64,000 nt of DNA, taken from JBFHFS01 sp041583495. Its GTDB lineage: Bacteria; Bacteroidota; Bacteroidia; Bacteroidales; Marinilabiliaceae. Under the pieces are notes generated by a model. The model saw only the letters and a list, made by a program, of their open reading frames with translations. It did not search any database and had not been told where the DNA came from. A program made the translations under genes and the position numbers. This document shows positions 8,559 through 18,202 of the stretch, one piece after another (position 1 is the first letter of the stretch; every line of letters begins with the position of its first letter). Where the stretch lies: assembly GCA_041583495.1 (NCBI GenBank), contig JBFHFS010000012.1, forward strand, positions 1 to 64,000, written 5' to 3'.

Positions 8559-9314
8559 ATGGCATTAAATGAAGAACTAAAATCACAAGGAGACTTCCTG
8601 TTTAGACACAGAAGTTTTTTACCCTTAGCCCTTTTGTTTATTGGTATTGGCGTAAAGATGTACGGTGAATACTCCATGGAAGAAGCAAGTAAACCCTTAT
8701 TCTTAGGTTTGTTAGAAATATCTGCCTTTTTAATAGCCTCTCTAGGTTTTCTTATTCGCGTAATGGTAGTTGGATACACGCCCCCCAATACTTCGGGCCG
8801 TAACACAAATGAGGGACAAGTTGCCGATACCCTAAATACCACGGGCTTATACTCGCTGGTCAGAAACCCCTTATACCTGGGCAATTATTTAATGTGGTTA
8901 GGAATCTCGATGCTTACCGGCAACCTTTGGTTTGTTCTTATCTTTTCTTTGGTATTTTGGATCTATTACGAAAGAATCGTTTTTGCCGAAGAACAATTCT
9001 TAAGGGTTAAATTTGGAGCGGAGTATCTCACCTGGTCAAAGCACACCTCCCCCTTCTTACCGGTTCATTTAAACTACGTGAAACCAACCATCCCTTTCTC
9101 CTGGAAAAAAGTCCTTCGACGGGAAAAAAATGGGCTGTTTGGGCTGTTTGTGGTCTTTCTTTTATTCGATCTCTTAGGCTCCTTTGCCAGGGAACAAACC
9201 ATTTCTATTGAGAAAACCTGGATTATCATTGGCACTATGTGCTCGGGCATTCTCTACCTCATCCTCAAGATTCTTAAGAATTATACTTCCTATTTGAACG
9301 AAGAAGACAGATAA
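8559..9314 (+). CDS. Isoprenylcysteine carboxyl methyltransferase (ICMT)-family membrane protein
   Basis: Integral membrane methyltransferase-like protein of 251 residues. The signature lies at about 98-165: GLYSLVRNPLYLGNYLMWLG, a pair of membrane helices, then an E-E pair (FAEEQFLRVKFGAEYLTW), which is the S-adenosylmethionine-binding ICMT/PEMT C-terminal fold. Helices flank it: two before (about 20-75) and two after (about 188-245). Bacterial relatives methylate lipids, isoprenoid groups or lipid A phosphate. The substrate cannot be read from sequence. The C-terminal extension of two helices (about 70 residues) goes beyond the usual domain end. Confidence 0.85.
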   Translation: MALNEELKSQGDFLFRHRSFLPLALLFIGIGVKMYGEYSMEEASKPLFLGLLEISAFLIASLGFLIRVMVVGYTPPNTSGRNTNEGQVADTLNTTGLYSLVRNPLYLGNYLMWLGISMLTGNLWFVLIFSLVFWIYYERIVFAEEQFLRVKFGAEYLTWSKHTSPFLPVHLNYVKPTIPFSWKKVLRREKNGLFGLFVVFLLFDLLGSFAREQTISIEKTWIIIGTMCSGILYLILKILKNYTSYLNEEDR

Positions 9315-9629
9315 TTTTCTCCCGGCTCTTTTGCCATAGAACACTTCTAATCAGACCCGGACGGGTGCAATGAATGAACACCTCCGGAGTTGGACGTAAC
9401 CAACCTATTGTTTATCTTAGTCCTAATAAGCCAAAAGGACTGAACCAAAAAACCCCGTCAAGAGATTGATCAGTTTCGGAAACTATGAAGCAGGTAGATT
9501 TTGTTTTCAGCAATGCCACGTAAAGAAACGAATCTATTTTCAATTCGAATCCGGATGGGCCTATTGGTTATCATCGGATTTCTAACCAAAGAATAAAGGA
9601 TTAACCACATTAGCATCTCAACTACCCTC
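9315..9629. other. Intergenic region, nothing recognised
   Basis: 315 bases between two plus-strand membrane-protein genes. I see no reading frame with a recognisable motif, no convincing terminator and no consensus promoter. Confidence 0.45.
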
Positions 9630-10325
9630 ATGAACCAAACCCGCAAAAAGATGGACCAAACAGCGTCAACCACAGAAATCCCCCAGCTCATCTCCTATCT
9701 CACACTTAGGAAATCGGTAGGAATCCTGGGCATTGCCTTTCCCATTGTACTGGTGGTGGGGTCGGTGGTTTGTGGCCCCTGTGTGGAAATTCAATCTTCC
9801 ATTAGTGCCTATTACCACACCGACATGCGAAATCTCTTTGTGGGTCTGTTGTGTGCCATTGCCCTTTTCCTGTTTGCCTACAAAGGTTACAACCAAACCG
9901 ACACCCTGGCCGGAAACCTGGCAGGGCTTTTTGCCCTGGGGGTGGCCTTTTTCCCGGCATCCATAACAGAACCGCTGTCCCAATGTATTCCCCAACCCAT
10001 CGACAATCATCTAATTGGCACCTTGCATTTCATCTCTGCAGCCGGACTGTTTCTGGTACTGGCCTTTTTTTCATTGGTGCTTTTCACCAAGCAGGGGAAG
10101 CAACCCACCAAAATGAAGTTAAAGAGAAATAAACTCTACCGGATTTGTGGATACATCATGCTGGGATGTATCGGTTTAATTCTTCTATATGGCATCTGTA
10201 GAAACCACCAGGGATGCCTTTCACTTCAAAAATACGACCCCGTCTTTTGGCTGGAATCTCTGGCCTTGTGGGCCTTTGGTCTGTCATGGTTAACCAAGGG
10301 AAAAACCCTTTTTACCGACCAATAG
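9630..10325 (+). CDS. Conserved six-helix integral membrane protein, unknown function
   Basis: 231 residues with about six hydrophobic helices (roughly 30-50, 72-95, 100-120, 130-155, 170-190, 205-225). The motif SSISAYYHTDMRNLFVG between helices 1 and 2, followed by LFAYKGY and ALGVAFFP, is shared by a conserved family of uncharacterised bacterial membrane proteins that I associate loosely with DUF998. Four cysteines lie in extracytoplasmic loops (CGPC near 49-52, one near 126, one near 195). The ATG at 9630 is followed by a second in-frame ATG eight codons on (9651). No functional assignment is made. Confidence 0.75.
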   Translation: MNQTRKKMDQTASTTEIPQLISYLTLRKSVGILGIAFPIVLVVGSVVCGPCVEIQSSISAYYHTDMRNLFVGLLCAIALFLFAYKGYNQTDTLAGNLAGLFALGVAFFPASITEPLSQCIPQPIDNHLIGTLHFISAAGLFLVLAFFSLVLFTKQGKQPTKMKLKRNKLYRICGYIMLGCIGLILLYGICRNHQGCLSLQKYDPVFWLESLALWAFGLSWLTKGKTLFTDQ

Positions 10326-10674
10326 ATTAACCTGACTAACCCCATGGGGACTTTAACTACCCGGCAGAAAACTCCGGCACCCTCACCCCATGCTTCTTTA
10401 ACGCGCAGCACCCGTTACACTGCATTATCCCTTTTTACAATGGGCTATTGCGTGGAATCTTTTTCTGTGCATTTAAGGACCCTGTAATCACACAAATCAA
10501 TTCCGCCTGCTTAGGCCTCCTCGCGTTCAGCCAAACCCGAATGGTAAATTCTTAAGTTTGGATTAACCCAATAAAATAAGCGATATTTGCCAAACACACT
10601 GAAAGCTAATTCACTTCCGGTCGGAAACCTTTACACGGGACTGGGTTATTGGTCCGGGAGCCAATTTTTGAACT
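10326..10674. other. Intergenic region with a possible -7 box
   Basis: 349 bases without a supported gene. TAAGTTTG at 10553-10560 matches the -7 consensus TAnnTTTG and would give a leader of roughly 110 bases for the SMP-30-like gene. The -33 element is not clear. Confidence 0.45.
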
Positions 10675-11562
10675 ATGAGAAAACTAATCTCCCTAATATT
10701 CGCTTTCGCAGCTCTCTCTATGGGGGCCGCTTCACAAAAAAGCCAGGTCGTTGCCAAGAAGGCAGAAATAATAAAAGTCGCTTCCGGTTTTGCTTTTACC
10801 GAAGGCCCTTCGGTAAGCCCTGATGGCAAAGTGTTTTTTACCGACCAGCCGAATGATGCCATTCATGTATGGGATGAAAAAGAAGGTGTTTCTCTCTACC
10901 TAAAAGAAAGCCTCCGATCTAACGGAACCTTCTTTAATGCCAAGGGTCAATTAATGACTTGTGCCGATTTACACAACCAACTGGTGACCTTCGACGAGAA
11001 TAAAAAGATGCACCTGGTTTACGAAAACTTCAACAAAGTGCATCTTAACGGCCCCAATGACCTGTGGATAACCCCAGAGGGTGGCCTGTTCTTTACCGAC
11101 CCTTATTATCACCGTAATTACTGGGAAGAAGGACATAAAGAACTGCAGGATGCCCGGGGGGTTTATTATCTCAGCCCGAAGGGCGAGGTTAAAAGGGTTA
11201 TTGATGATTTCAAACAACCCAATGGAATCATTGGCACACCCGATGGAGAAACACTTTACGTGGCCGACATCAATGACCGGAAGATATGGAAATATTCGAT
11301 TCAATCGGACGGGACTCTCTCTGATAAAACCTTTTTTGCACCCAAAGGGTCGGATGGAATGACCATCGACAACAAGGGTAATGTTTATCTCACCTCCGGA
11401 AAAGTATGGGTGTATTCGCCCCAGGGCCAGCTGATTGAAGTTATCGAAACACCCGAAAAACCCTCCAATGTGTGCTTTGGTGGAAAAAAACGGCAAACAC
11501 TTTTTATCACCGCCCGAACTTCGGTATACATTTTAAAGATGAAGGTTAAAGGGGTCGATTAA
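10675..11562 (+). CDS. Exported SMP-30/gluconolactonase/LRE-family protein
   Basis: 295 residues with a signal peptide (MRKLISLIFAFAALSMGAASQ), so periplasmic or exported. The rest is a six-bladed beta-propeller of the SMP-30/gluconolactonase family: FTEGPSVSPDGKVFFTD near the start, LNGPNDLWITPEGGLFFTDP in the middle, PNGIIGTPDGETLYVAD and DGMTIDNKGNVYLTSG later. These repeats carry the metal-ligand Glu, Asn and Asp positions of the family. The likely reaction is hydrolysis of a sugar lactone, with divalent metal. It stands alone, with no sugar operon next to it. Confidence 0.9.
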   Translation: MRKLISLIFAFAALSMGAASQKSQVVAKKAEIIKVASGFAFTEGPSVSPDGKVFFTDQPNDAIHVWDEKEGVSLYLKESLRSNGTFFNAKGQLMTCADLHNQLVTFDENKKMHLVYENFNKVHLNGPNDLWITPEGGLFFTDPYYHRNYWEEGHKELQDARGVYYLSPKGEVKRVIDDFKQPNGIIGTPDGETLYVADINDRKIWKYSIQSDGTLSDKTFFAPKGSDGMTIDNKGNVYLTSGKVWVYSPQGQLIEVIETPEKPSNVCFGGKKRQTLFITARTSVYILKMKVKGVD

Positions 11563-11676
11563 CCCACAAATTCCTGACCATTCATACCAGACGCCATTCC
11601 GCACTGAGCAACACTTTTAGCCCCTTTGCCAGGCAAAATACGCCACATCCCACAAAAGAGATTTCTCTCCAATGGA

Positions 11677-11693
11677 TATATTTGTTAGTTTTG
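11677..11693 (+). promoter_or_regulatory. Possible promoter of the lpx operon
   Basis: Two -7-like boxes precede lpxD by 17-33 bases: TATATTTG (11677-11684) and TAGTTTTG (11686-11693), both fitting TAnnTTTG. Neither has an obvious TTTG at the -33 distance. If the second is used, the leader would be only about 10 bases, so the first is likelier. Confidence 0.45.
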
Positions 11694-11709
11694 CATCAAA
11701 TTTATTTCA

Positions 11710-12741
11710 ATGGAATTTACAGCCCAACAGATAGCTGAACTCATAGAGGGAACGGTTGATGGCAATCCTGAAGAGAAGGTTCATGATGTTTCCAAGATCG
11801 AAGAAGGCACAGAGGGAACACTCACTTTTCTGTCCAACCCCAAATATGAGCACTTCATTTATACCACCGGGGCCTCCATCGTCATTGTAAACAACGCATT
11901 TTCCCCTGATAAAGAGGTAAAAGCAACGCTTATAAGGGTGAAAGATGCTTATCAGGCTTTGGCCAAGCTGCTCCAATTTTACATCGATTCGATGCCCCGA
12001 AAGACCGGCATCGAACAGCCCTGCTTCATTGATGCTTCGGTACAAATAGGAGAATTCCCCTACATCGGGGCTTTCGCCTACATTGGAGATAAAGTAAAGC
12101 TGGGTAACAACGTACAAATATTTCCACAGACCTATATTGGCGACCAGGTTGAGATTGGTGACAACACCATCATCTACCCCGGCGTCAAAGTATACAGGGG
12201 GTGCAAGATCGGGAAAAATTGCGTGATCCATTCCGGGGCGGTCATTGGCTCCGATGGGTTTGGCTTCGCTCCGGGACCTGACAACACCTACCAAAAGATT
12301 CCTCAGATTGGAAACGTCGTGCTGGAAGATTTCGTTGAGATTGGGTCCAACACAACTGTAGACAGGGCCACCATGGGCAACACCATCATACGAAAAGGCG
12401 CCAAGTTAGACAACCTTATTCAGATTGCTCATAACGTAGAGGTGGGTTCCAACACCGTGATTGCAGCGCAGTCGGGCATTGCCGGAAGCAGCAAGATAGG
12501 AGAAAACTGTATGTTTGGCGGACAGGTAGGCATTGCCGGCCATCTCAAAATACCCAACGGCACCAGGCTGGGCGCACAGACGGGAGTAGGCGGTCCCATA
12601 AAAAAAGAGGGGGCCACGCTTCTGGGCGCTCCTGCCATCGATGCAATGCAATTCAACAAAGCCTACGTTATTTTCCGAAGGCTCCCCGAACTATTCAAAC
12701 AGGTACAAGCCATCGAGCAGATGGTAACGCAAAAAAAATAA
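11710..12741 (+). CDS. lpxD: UDP-3-O-(3-hydroxyacyl)glucosamine N-acyltransferase
   Basis: Third acylation step of lipid A synthesis: N-acylation of UDP-3-O-acyl-glucosamine from acyl-ACP. The 343 residues show an N-terminal uridine-binding domain (1-100), then a left-handed beta-helix of hexapeptide repeats (about 105-315) and a C-terminal helix. The catalytic His is probably His241 in IQIAHNVEVGSN, with GSDGFGFAP near 180. It is the first gene of lpxD-lpxC/fabZ-lpxA. Family length is normal and the start ATG at 11710 is the only good choice. Confidence 0.97.
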   Translation: MEFTAQQIAELIEGTVDGNPEEKVHDVSKIEEGTEGTLTFLSNPKYEHFIYTTGASIVIVNNAFSPDKEVKATLIRVKDAYQALAKLLQFYIDSMPRKTGIEQPCFIDASVQIGEFPYIGAFAYIGDKVKLGNNVQIFPQTYIGDQVEIGDNTIIYPGVKVYRGCKIGKNCVIHSGAVIGSDGFGFAPGPDNTYQKIPQIGNVVLEDFVEIGSNTTVDRATMGNTIIRKGAKLDNLIQIAHNVEVGSNTVIAAQSGIAGSSKIGENCMFGGQVGIAGHLKIPNGTRLGAQTGVGGPIKKEGATLLGAPAIDAMQFNKAYVIFRRLPELFKQVQAIEQMVTQKK

Positions 12742-12800
12742 CTGGTCTGCCTTTCGGGTAACCCACCTGTAATGGCAATTAACCCCGTATTCAACACGTT

Positions 12801-14201
12801 ATGGCAAACAAACAACAAACTATCCAAAAATCCATTTCTTTAAAGGGAAAAGGATTACATACCGGTGCTGTAGTTACCCTCACCCTGAATCCGGCTCCCG
12901 ATAATGCGGGATTTTGTTTCAAACGTACCGATCTGGAGGGCCAACCTTCCATCCGGGCACTGGCCGAAAATGTAGCCTTTACCGAACGCGGCACCGTTCT
13001 GGAAGAAAATGGAGCTCGCATCAGCACCATTGAACATTGTCTGGCCGCCCTCACGGGTATGGGCATCGACAACTGCTCTATCGAAGTTGACGGGCCCGAA
13101 GCCCCCATCCTGGATGGCAGCGCCCGGTTGTTTGTCGATGCCATTAAAGAAGCCGGCATTCAGGAGCAGAAAGAAGAGAGAGAATATTTTGTAGTCCGCG
13201 AAAAAATGGTCTTCGAAGACCCCGAAACCGGAAGTTCCATCGTAGCTATCCCTGAGGATGGAGAGGTCTATCAGGCCATGATCTCCTTCGACAAATCGCT
13301 TTTACTGGCCAACCAGTTTGCCACGATAGAGTCCATGGATCAATTTGAGGAAGAAGTCAGCCCTTGCCGCACCTTTGTTTTCCTGCACGAGCTGGAGCCA
13401 TTACTCAAGCACAATCTCATCAAAGGTGGCGACCTAAAAAATGCCATTGTGATTATCGACAAAGAGGTCACCCAGGAGGAACTCGATCGTTTGTCCGAAC
13501 TGTTCGACCAACCCAAAGTGGAGGTACAGCCCACGGGCATTCTCAATAACCTAAAGCTCCAGTTCTCCAATGAGCCGGCCCGCCATAAGCTTTTGGATGT
13601 CATCGGGGATCTCACCCTGGCAGGACAACGCATCAAAGGCCGCATTATCGCCAACAAACCCGGACATAAGGTCAATGCAGGCTTTGCCAAAATGATCCGC
13701 AAGGAGATTAAAAAAAGACAGCTTAAAATAGAGGCTCCCTTTTACGATCCGGAAGCCGAACCGGTATACGACATCAACGCCATTAAGGCCTTTCTGCCAC
13801 ACCGTCCCCCATTTCTATTGGTGGATAAGATCATCAGTTTACAGGAAAAGGTCATTGTTGGCGTCAAAAACGTGACCATGAACGAGCCTTTCTTTGTGGG
13901 TCACTTCCCCGAGGAACCCGTTATGCCCGGCGTTCTTCAGGTAGAGGCGATGGCTCAAATAGGAGGCATCCTGGTGCTCAGCGGGGTAGACGACCCCAAG
14001 AAGTACAGCACTTATTTCCTCAAGATCGACAACATTAAGTTCCGTAAAAAAGTGGTCCCCGGCGATACGCTCATCTTTAAGCTGGAATTGATCACCGACA
14101 TCCGCCGCGGTATTGCCAACATGAAAGGAAGTGCCTTTGTAGGCAACACGCTGGTAGCCGAGGGTGAATTCATGGCTCAAATAGCACGGAACAAGGAGTA
14201 G
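12801..14201 (+). CDS. lpxC/fabZ: Bifunctional UDP-3-O-acyl-GlcNAc deacetylase / 3-hydroxyacyl-ACP dehydratase
   Basis: Fusion of the committed lipid A deacetylase with the fatty-acid dehydratase, 466 residues. LpxC occupies about 1-305: zinc ligands His79 (STIEHCLAAL), His262 and Asp266 (ARHKLLDVIGD), with GHKVNAG (His289). FabZ occupies about 325-466: FLPHRPPFLLVDKI and HFPEEPVMPGVLQVEAMAQ with catalytic His368 and Glu382. The fusion is characteristic of Bacteroidota and relatives. Both enzymes draw on the 3-hydroxyacyl-ACP pool, so one polypeptide ties their dosage together. It lies 59 bases after lpxD. Confidence 0.98.
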   Translation: MANKQQTIQKSISLKGKGLHTGAVVTLTLNPAPDNAGFCFKRTDLEGQPSIRALAENVAFTERGTVLEENGARISTIEHCLAALTGMGIDNCSIEVDGPEAPILDGSARLFVDAIKEAGIQEQKEEREYFVVREKMVFEDPETGSSIVAIPEDGEVYQAMISFDKSLLLANQFATIESMDQFEEEVSPCRTFVFLHELEPLLKHNLIKGGDLKNAIVIIDKEVTQEELDRLSELFDQPKVEVQPTGILNNLKLQFSNEPARHKLLDVIGDLTLAGQRIKGRIIANKPGHKVNAGFAKMIRKEIKKRQLKIEAPFYDPEAEPVYDINAIKAFLPHRPPFLLVDKIISLQEKVIVGVKNVTMNEPFFVGHFPEEPVMPGVLQVEAMAQIGGILVLSGVDDPKKYSTYFLKIDNIKFRKKVVPGDTLIFKLELITDIRRGIANMKGSAFVGNTLVAEGEFMAQIARNKE

Positions 14202-14270
14202 CCCAGCCACTTAAGGTGGTAAAGTCGTTACCCTTTAATTGTTTTAATAAAAGCAGTAAACCATTTATAA

Positions 14271-15071
14271 ATGAAGCAACAACCTCTGGCCTTTATTCAT
14301 CCCGATGCAAAAATAGGCCCCAATGTAGTGATTGAGCCATTTGTCACCATCGATAAAAATGTAGAAATTGGAGAAGGCACACGAATAGGATCCAACGCAA
14401 CCATCCTGGATGGAGCCCGGATAGGGAAAAATTGCACCATCTTCCCGGGTGCAGTCATATCGGCAGTTCCTCAGGATTTGAAATTCCAGGGAGAAGAATC
14501 GTTGGCTATTGTTGGCGACAATACCACCATACGGGAATATGTGACCATTAACCGCGGCACCAAAGCCAAGGGAAAGACGGTAGTGGGCAGCGATTGCTTA
14601 TTGATGGCGTATGTACATGTCGCTCATGACTGCGTCATTGGCGACCGGGTGATCCTGGTTAACAGCGTGCAGGTCGCAGGCGAAGTGGTGATCGACGACT
14701 GGGCCATTATCGGGGGCATCTCTGCCATTCATCAGTTCGTACACGTTGGCAGCCACGTAATGGTTTCCGGTGGTTCACTGGTGAGCAAGGATATTCCCCC
14801 TTACGTAAAAGCAGGAAGGGACCCTCTTTCGTATGCCGGCGTCAATTCCATTGGTTTGAGACGACGCAACTTCAACAACGACCAGATCCGGGATATCCAA
14901 AACATCTACCGCGTACTCTTCCAAAGAGGGTTGAATTACACCCAGGCTGTAGAACGCATTGAAGCCGAATTGCCTGCTTCAAAGGAACGCGATGAGATCA
15001 TTCTGTTTGTCCGCAACTCTAAGCGGGGAATCATCAAAGGCTACTTCCCCGACAACGAGCACACCTACTAA
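14271..15071 (+). CDS. lpxA: UDP-N-acetylglucosamine acyltransferase
   Basis: First step of lipid A synthesis: 3-O-acylation of UDP-GlcNAc from 3-hydroxyacyl-ACP. The 266 residues form a hexapeptide-repeat left-handed beta-helix (about 7-190) with the catalytic His in AYVHVAHDCVIGD (His119), followed by the helical C-terminal domain (SIGLRRRNF...QDIQNIYR-type segment to the end). It is the last gene of the lpx operon, 69 bases after lpxC/fabZ, and is followed by a strong terminator. Start and length are normal. Confidence 0.97.
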   Translation: MKQQPLAFIHPDAKIGPNVVIEPFVTIDKNVEIGEGTRIGSNATILDGARIGKNCTIFPGAVISAVPQDLKFQGEESLAIVGDNTTIREYVTINRGTKAKGKTVVGSDCLLMAYVHVAHDCVIGDRVILVNSVQVAGEVVIDDWAIIGGISAIHQFVHVGSHVMVSGGSLVSKDIPPYVKAGRDPLSYAGVNSIGLRRRNFNNDQIRDIQNIYRVLFQRGLNYTQAVERIEAELPASKERDEIILFVRNSKRGIIKGYFPDNEHTY

Positions 15072-15092
15072 ACAGGTTTAAATACCCCAAAA

Positions 15093-15143
15093 AACAACGT
15101 CCAAAACAGGCTTTTAATAAAGTGTTTTGGACGTTGTTCTTTT
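15093..15143. terminator. Bidirectional terminator between lpxA and pdxA
   Basis: A perfect 16-bp stem (15093-15108 with 15123-15138, AACAACGTCCAAAACA and its complement) encloses a 14-base loop. A T-run follows on the plus strand (TTCTTTTT) and a run of six T on the minus strand. It can end the lpx operon in one direction and pdxA in the other. Confidence 0.9.
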
Positions 15144-15185
15144 TAATCCCCCTAAAGGGTCTATGGTGTTTGCGGAGCTCTGGCT

Positions 15186-16253
15186 CTAGGAGATGTCGCC
15201 ATCGGAAGCATTCTGCCTGGAGGTCTTTAAGGGGTTGGCCGAAATTTCCTCGTGCATCGTTCTTCTGTTAAAAATATCGATAGCCAGATAAATAGCCTGC
15301 CGAAACGAATCGGCATTAGCCAGGCCCTGTCCGGCGATATCGAAAGCTGTCCCGTGGTCGGGAGAGGTGCGAACCACTGAGAGTCCACCCGTATAGTTCA
15401 CCCCATCGGTGAAGGCCAGGGCTTTAAAAGGGGCCAGACCCTGATCGTGGTACATGGCCAGAATGGCATCGAACTGGTCCACCTTGCCGGAGCCAAAAAG
15501 GCCATCCGCGGGATACGGTCCCAAAGCCATAATCCCCTCCTCACGTGCAGCCTCGATGGCCGGGTTAATAAGCGTAATCTCTTCATCACCCAGCAACCCT
15601 TCATCCCCGGCATGAGGATTCAAGCCTAACACAGCAATCCGCGGCCGGCGAATGGTAAAGTCAACACGCAGGGTTTTGTCAAGCACCCTCAGCTTTTCCA
15701 GAATAAGATCTTTGGTCAGCAAACCGCTCACCTCTTTGAGTGGAACATGTCCCGTGGCCACCCCTACCATAAGCTTTCCGCTAACCATAAGCATTACATG
15801 TGAGTCGGCACCAAAACGTTCGGCCAGGTATTCGGTATGCCCTGGAAAATGAAAGGTGTCGGAGTGACTCACCTTTTTGTTGATGGGTGCGGTCACCAAT
15901 ACATCAACATTCCCCTTTTGAAGGTCTTCCACCGCCGCCTGAAGGGCCAGATAAGCCGATTCACCTCCGACCTCGGTGGCTTTTCCCAGCTCTACGCGTA
16001 CATTTTCGTCCAGACAATTAACGATGTTGACCCGTTTGGGATGAGCATCTGCCCCCGAGCGTACACTATTGAGACTAAAACTCGGAATATTTAAGGCTTT
16101 ACGATGATAGGCCGCCACTTTTGATGAACCATATATCACAGGAATAAAATGTTCCAACACCTTGGAATCGGACAAGGTTTTAAAAATCACTTCGTACCCA
16201 ATACCATTTATATCACCCTGGGTGATGGCAACCTTTATCTTTTCTGTACTCAT
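15186..16253 (-). CDS. pdxA: 4-hydroxythreonine-4-phosphate dehydrogenase
   Basis: NAD-dependent, metal-using enzyme of the DXP-dependent vitamin B6 pathway, 355 residues. Visible signatures are VAITQGDINGIGYE at the N-terminus, metal-ligand histidines in FPGHTEYLAERFG, LNPHAGDEGLLG and AMYHDQGLAPFKALAF, and DHGTAFDIAGQG near the C-terminus. It is at the downstream end of the minus-strand block, about 100 bases after the aminopeptidase gene, and ends opposite lpxA at a shared terminator. Confidence 0.96.
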   Translation of the reverse strand: MSTEKIKVAITQGDINGIGYEVIFKTLSDSKVLEHFIPVIYGSSKVAAYHRKALNIPSFSLNSVRSGADAHPKRVNIVNCLDENVRVELGKATEVGGESAYLALQAAVEDLQKGNVDVLVTAPINKKVSHSDTFHFPGHTEYLAERFGADSHVMLMVSGKLMVGVATGHVPLKEVSGLLTKDLILEKLRVLDKTLRVDFTIRRPRIAVLGLNPHAGDEGLLGDEEITLINPAIEAAREEGIMALGPYPADGLFGSGKVDQFDAILAMYHDQGLAPFKALAFTDGVNYTGGLSVVRTSPDHGTAFDIAGQGLANADSFRQAIYLAIDIFNRRTMHEEISANPLKTSRQNASDGDIS

Positions 16254-16352
16254 ATTGCGGTTTTTTTAAAACAGCGACACATCAAAATATGTGTGGTTAT
16301 TTATTATAATCAACTTTCTATTTCTATTTGCCTCCGACACAACGACCTCTCT

Positions 16353-17804
16353 CTATTTATCTCCGGAGGATGCCAGATTCTTAAAGAACCGGTACAACAA
16401 ACGCACCCCTACGCCGGTACCTCCGTTTCCACGATAATTATTTTCCTTCAAATTAAAAGCCGGCCCGGCGATATCCAGATGAATCCAGGGCCCCTTCACA
16501 AACTGAGCAAGAAACTTGCCTGCCGTGATAGCCCCACCTTCGCGGCTTCCCAAATTCTTAACGTCGGCAATTGTCGACTTAACCTCTTCGTCGTACTCCT
16601 CCCAGAAAGGAAACCAAACAATTCGTTCACACATCTCTTCACCGGCAACTTCAAGTTGAGCCTTCATCGAATCATCGGCTGTACCCATACCCACAGTGCC
16701 ATGAACCCCAATAGCCACTGCGGCAGCACCTGTGAGAGTAGCCAGGTCGATCACCGCCGCCGGATTAAACCGATCGGCATAACTCAAGGCATCAGCCAAA
16801 ATGAGACGCCCTTCGGCATCGGTATTTAAAACCTCCACGGTTTTACCATTATGCATCCTGATGATGTCGCCAGGGACCATCGCATTTCCCCCGGGGCGAT
16901 TATCGGTCGAGGGCATCAGGCCAATCACATGGAGGGGAATTTTATTGGCAGCCAGAGCCTCCAGGGTGCCCAATACGGCTGCGGCCCCGCCCATATCACA
17001 CTTCATGGTGTCGAGGCTGCCTGGAGGTGTTTTCAAATTGATCCCCCCGGTGTCGAACACCACCCCTTTACCGACCAGCACATAGGGCTTTTCGTTGATG
17101 GCATTTTCGGGCTTCCATTCAAGAACCGAAAAGGTGGGGGGATCGACACTTCCTTTATTCACGGCCAGCAGACCGCCAAACTTCAGTGCTTCGATTTTAG
17201 CTTTATCAAACACCTCGGCGGAAAAGCCATACTTCTGACCCAGGGCCTCGGCTTTTTTGCCCAGGCCAACAGCATTAAGGCTCCCCACGGGTTCGTTCAC
17301 CAAATCGCGTGTGGTAAACACGGCCTGAGTCAACTGAGTAAGCTCCTTCAAATCGGATCCTGTCACAGAGGAGCTCACCACAAAGATTTCTTTTACCGCC
17401 CTTCGCCTGGCCTTCTCCTCGGTTTTATAACCCTCGAACCGGTAGGTACTCAGGGCCAGGCCTTCTACCATAGCCAGGGTGCCCCCTTTATGGCCCACCA
17501 AATCGATCACGGCAACTTGTGAGGCCTTCTCCTCCGACAGTCGTTTCTCAAGTGCCCAGCCATCCTTCCTCAGGCTCTCCTTCATCCCATTTTCGGCCTT
17601 GTTGGGTTCGAAAAACCGCACCGCATCCAGCATATTGAGCCGCTGAATAGTCACCAGATTTTTTTCCTCCCCTCGTTTCTCATTCAGGTAGGCGATCTCA
17701 TCCTGTGTGAAACCAAAATCCGACAACTGTTGGCTCGATTCAGCAATAAATATCCTGTTAATCTTTTCAGGTAAGGAATGGGCACTATGTATGATCAGCT
17801 CCAT
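16353..17804 (-). CDS. M17 leucyl aminopeptidase family protein
   Basis: Cytosolic zinc/manganese aminopeptidase removing N-terminal residues from peptides, about 483 residues. The M17 catalytic domain (about 185-478) is complete: VGKGVVFDTGGINLKTPPG, CDMGGAAAVLG and the signature NTDAEGRLILADALSYA. The N-terminal M17 macro-like domain is present. I place the start at ATG 17804 (MELIIHS) rather than the TTG at 17819. The upstream neighbour is the small conserved gene at 17834-18202, and the two are probably cotranscribed. Confidence 0.93.
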   Translation of the reverse strand: MELIIHSAHSLPEKINRIFIAESSQQLSDFGFTQDEIAYLNEKRGEEKNLVTIQRLNMLDAVRFFEPNKAENGMKESLRKDGWALEKRLSEEKASQVAVIDLVGHKGGTLAMVEGLALSTYRFEGYKTEEKARRRAVKEIFVVSSSVTGSDLKELTQLTQAVFTTRDLVNEPVGSLNAVGLGKKAEALGQKYGFSAEVFDKAKIEALKFGGLLAVNKGSVDPPTFSVLEWKPENAINEKPYVLVGKGVVFDTGGINLKTPPGSLDTMKCDMGGAAAVLGTLEALAANKIPLHVIGLMPSTDNRPGGNAMVPGDIIRMHNGKTVEVLNTDAEGRLILADALSYADRFNPAAVIDLATLTGAAAVAIGVHGTVGMGTADDSMKAQLEVAGEEMCERIVWFPFWEEYDEEVKSTIADVKNLGSREGGAITAGKFLAQFVKGPWIHLDIAGPAFNLKENNYRGNGGTGVGVRLLYRFFKNLASSGDK

Positions 17805-17833
17805 AAAAGTAAAATTCAATAAACATTAAAAAA

Positions 17834-18202
17834 TCAATGATTCCTAAAATAATCACGGATCAGCACCTTTTTCAACTCCCGGTGAATAATAAGCTCCGTG
17901 GTCAGGTCCGACCAGGCTGCATCCGGCCGCTCTTCCTCATATTTTTGTATATCGGCAGGCGACACATCAATTCGGTAAAGAAGATTCAGGAAATTGGCCT
18001 GACTGCGAACCAACAGATCGTTAACATGAGCGTTCATCTGAACAAAAAGCTCCTCGTAAAAGTGATCGGTATCCCCCGAAAATGATATCTCCAACCCAAA
18101 CTCTGAAAAATCTTTAATAATCTGTTGAGCGGTTTCACGAATCAAGTCCTCCCGTTTGGCGGCTTTTTTAAGATCGTCATTGGTCAGTGAGGGAAAACTC
18201 AT
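17834..18202 (-). CDS. Small conserved protein between DUF4837 and aminopeptidase genes, unknown function
   Basis: About 122 residues, charged, mostly helical, without membrane segment, signal peptide or cysteines. I do not recognise a named domain. I prefer ATG at 18202 (MSFPSLTND) because it forms an ATGA overlap with the stop of the preceding lipoprotein gene, the usual sign of translational coupling. An upstream ATG at 18220 would add six residues. Its position suggests a link with the lipoprotein before it or the aminopeptidase after it. Confidence 0.75.
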   Translation of the reverse strand: MSFPSLTNDDLKKAAKREDLIRETAQQIIKDFSEFGLEISFSGDTDHFYEELFVQMNAHVNDLLVRSQANFLNLLYRIDVSPADIQKYEEERPDAAWSDLTTELIIHRELKKVLIRDYFRNH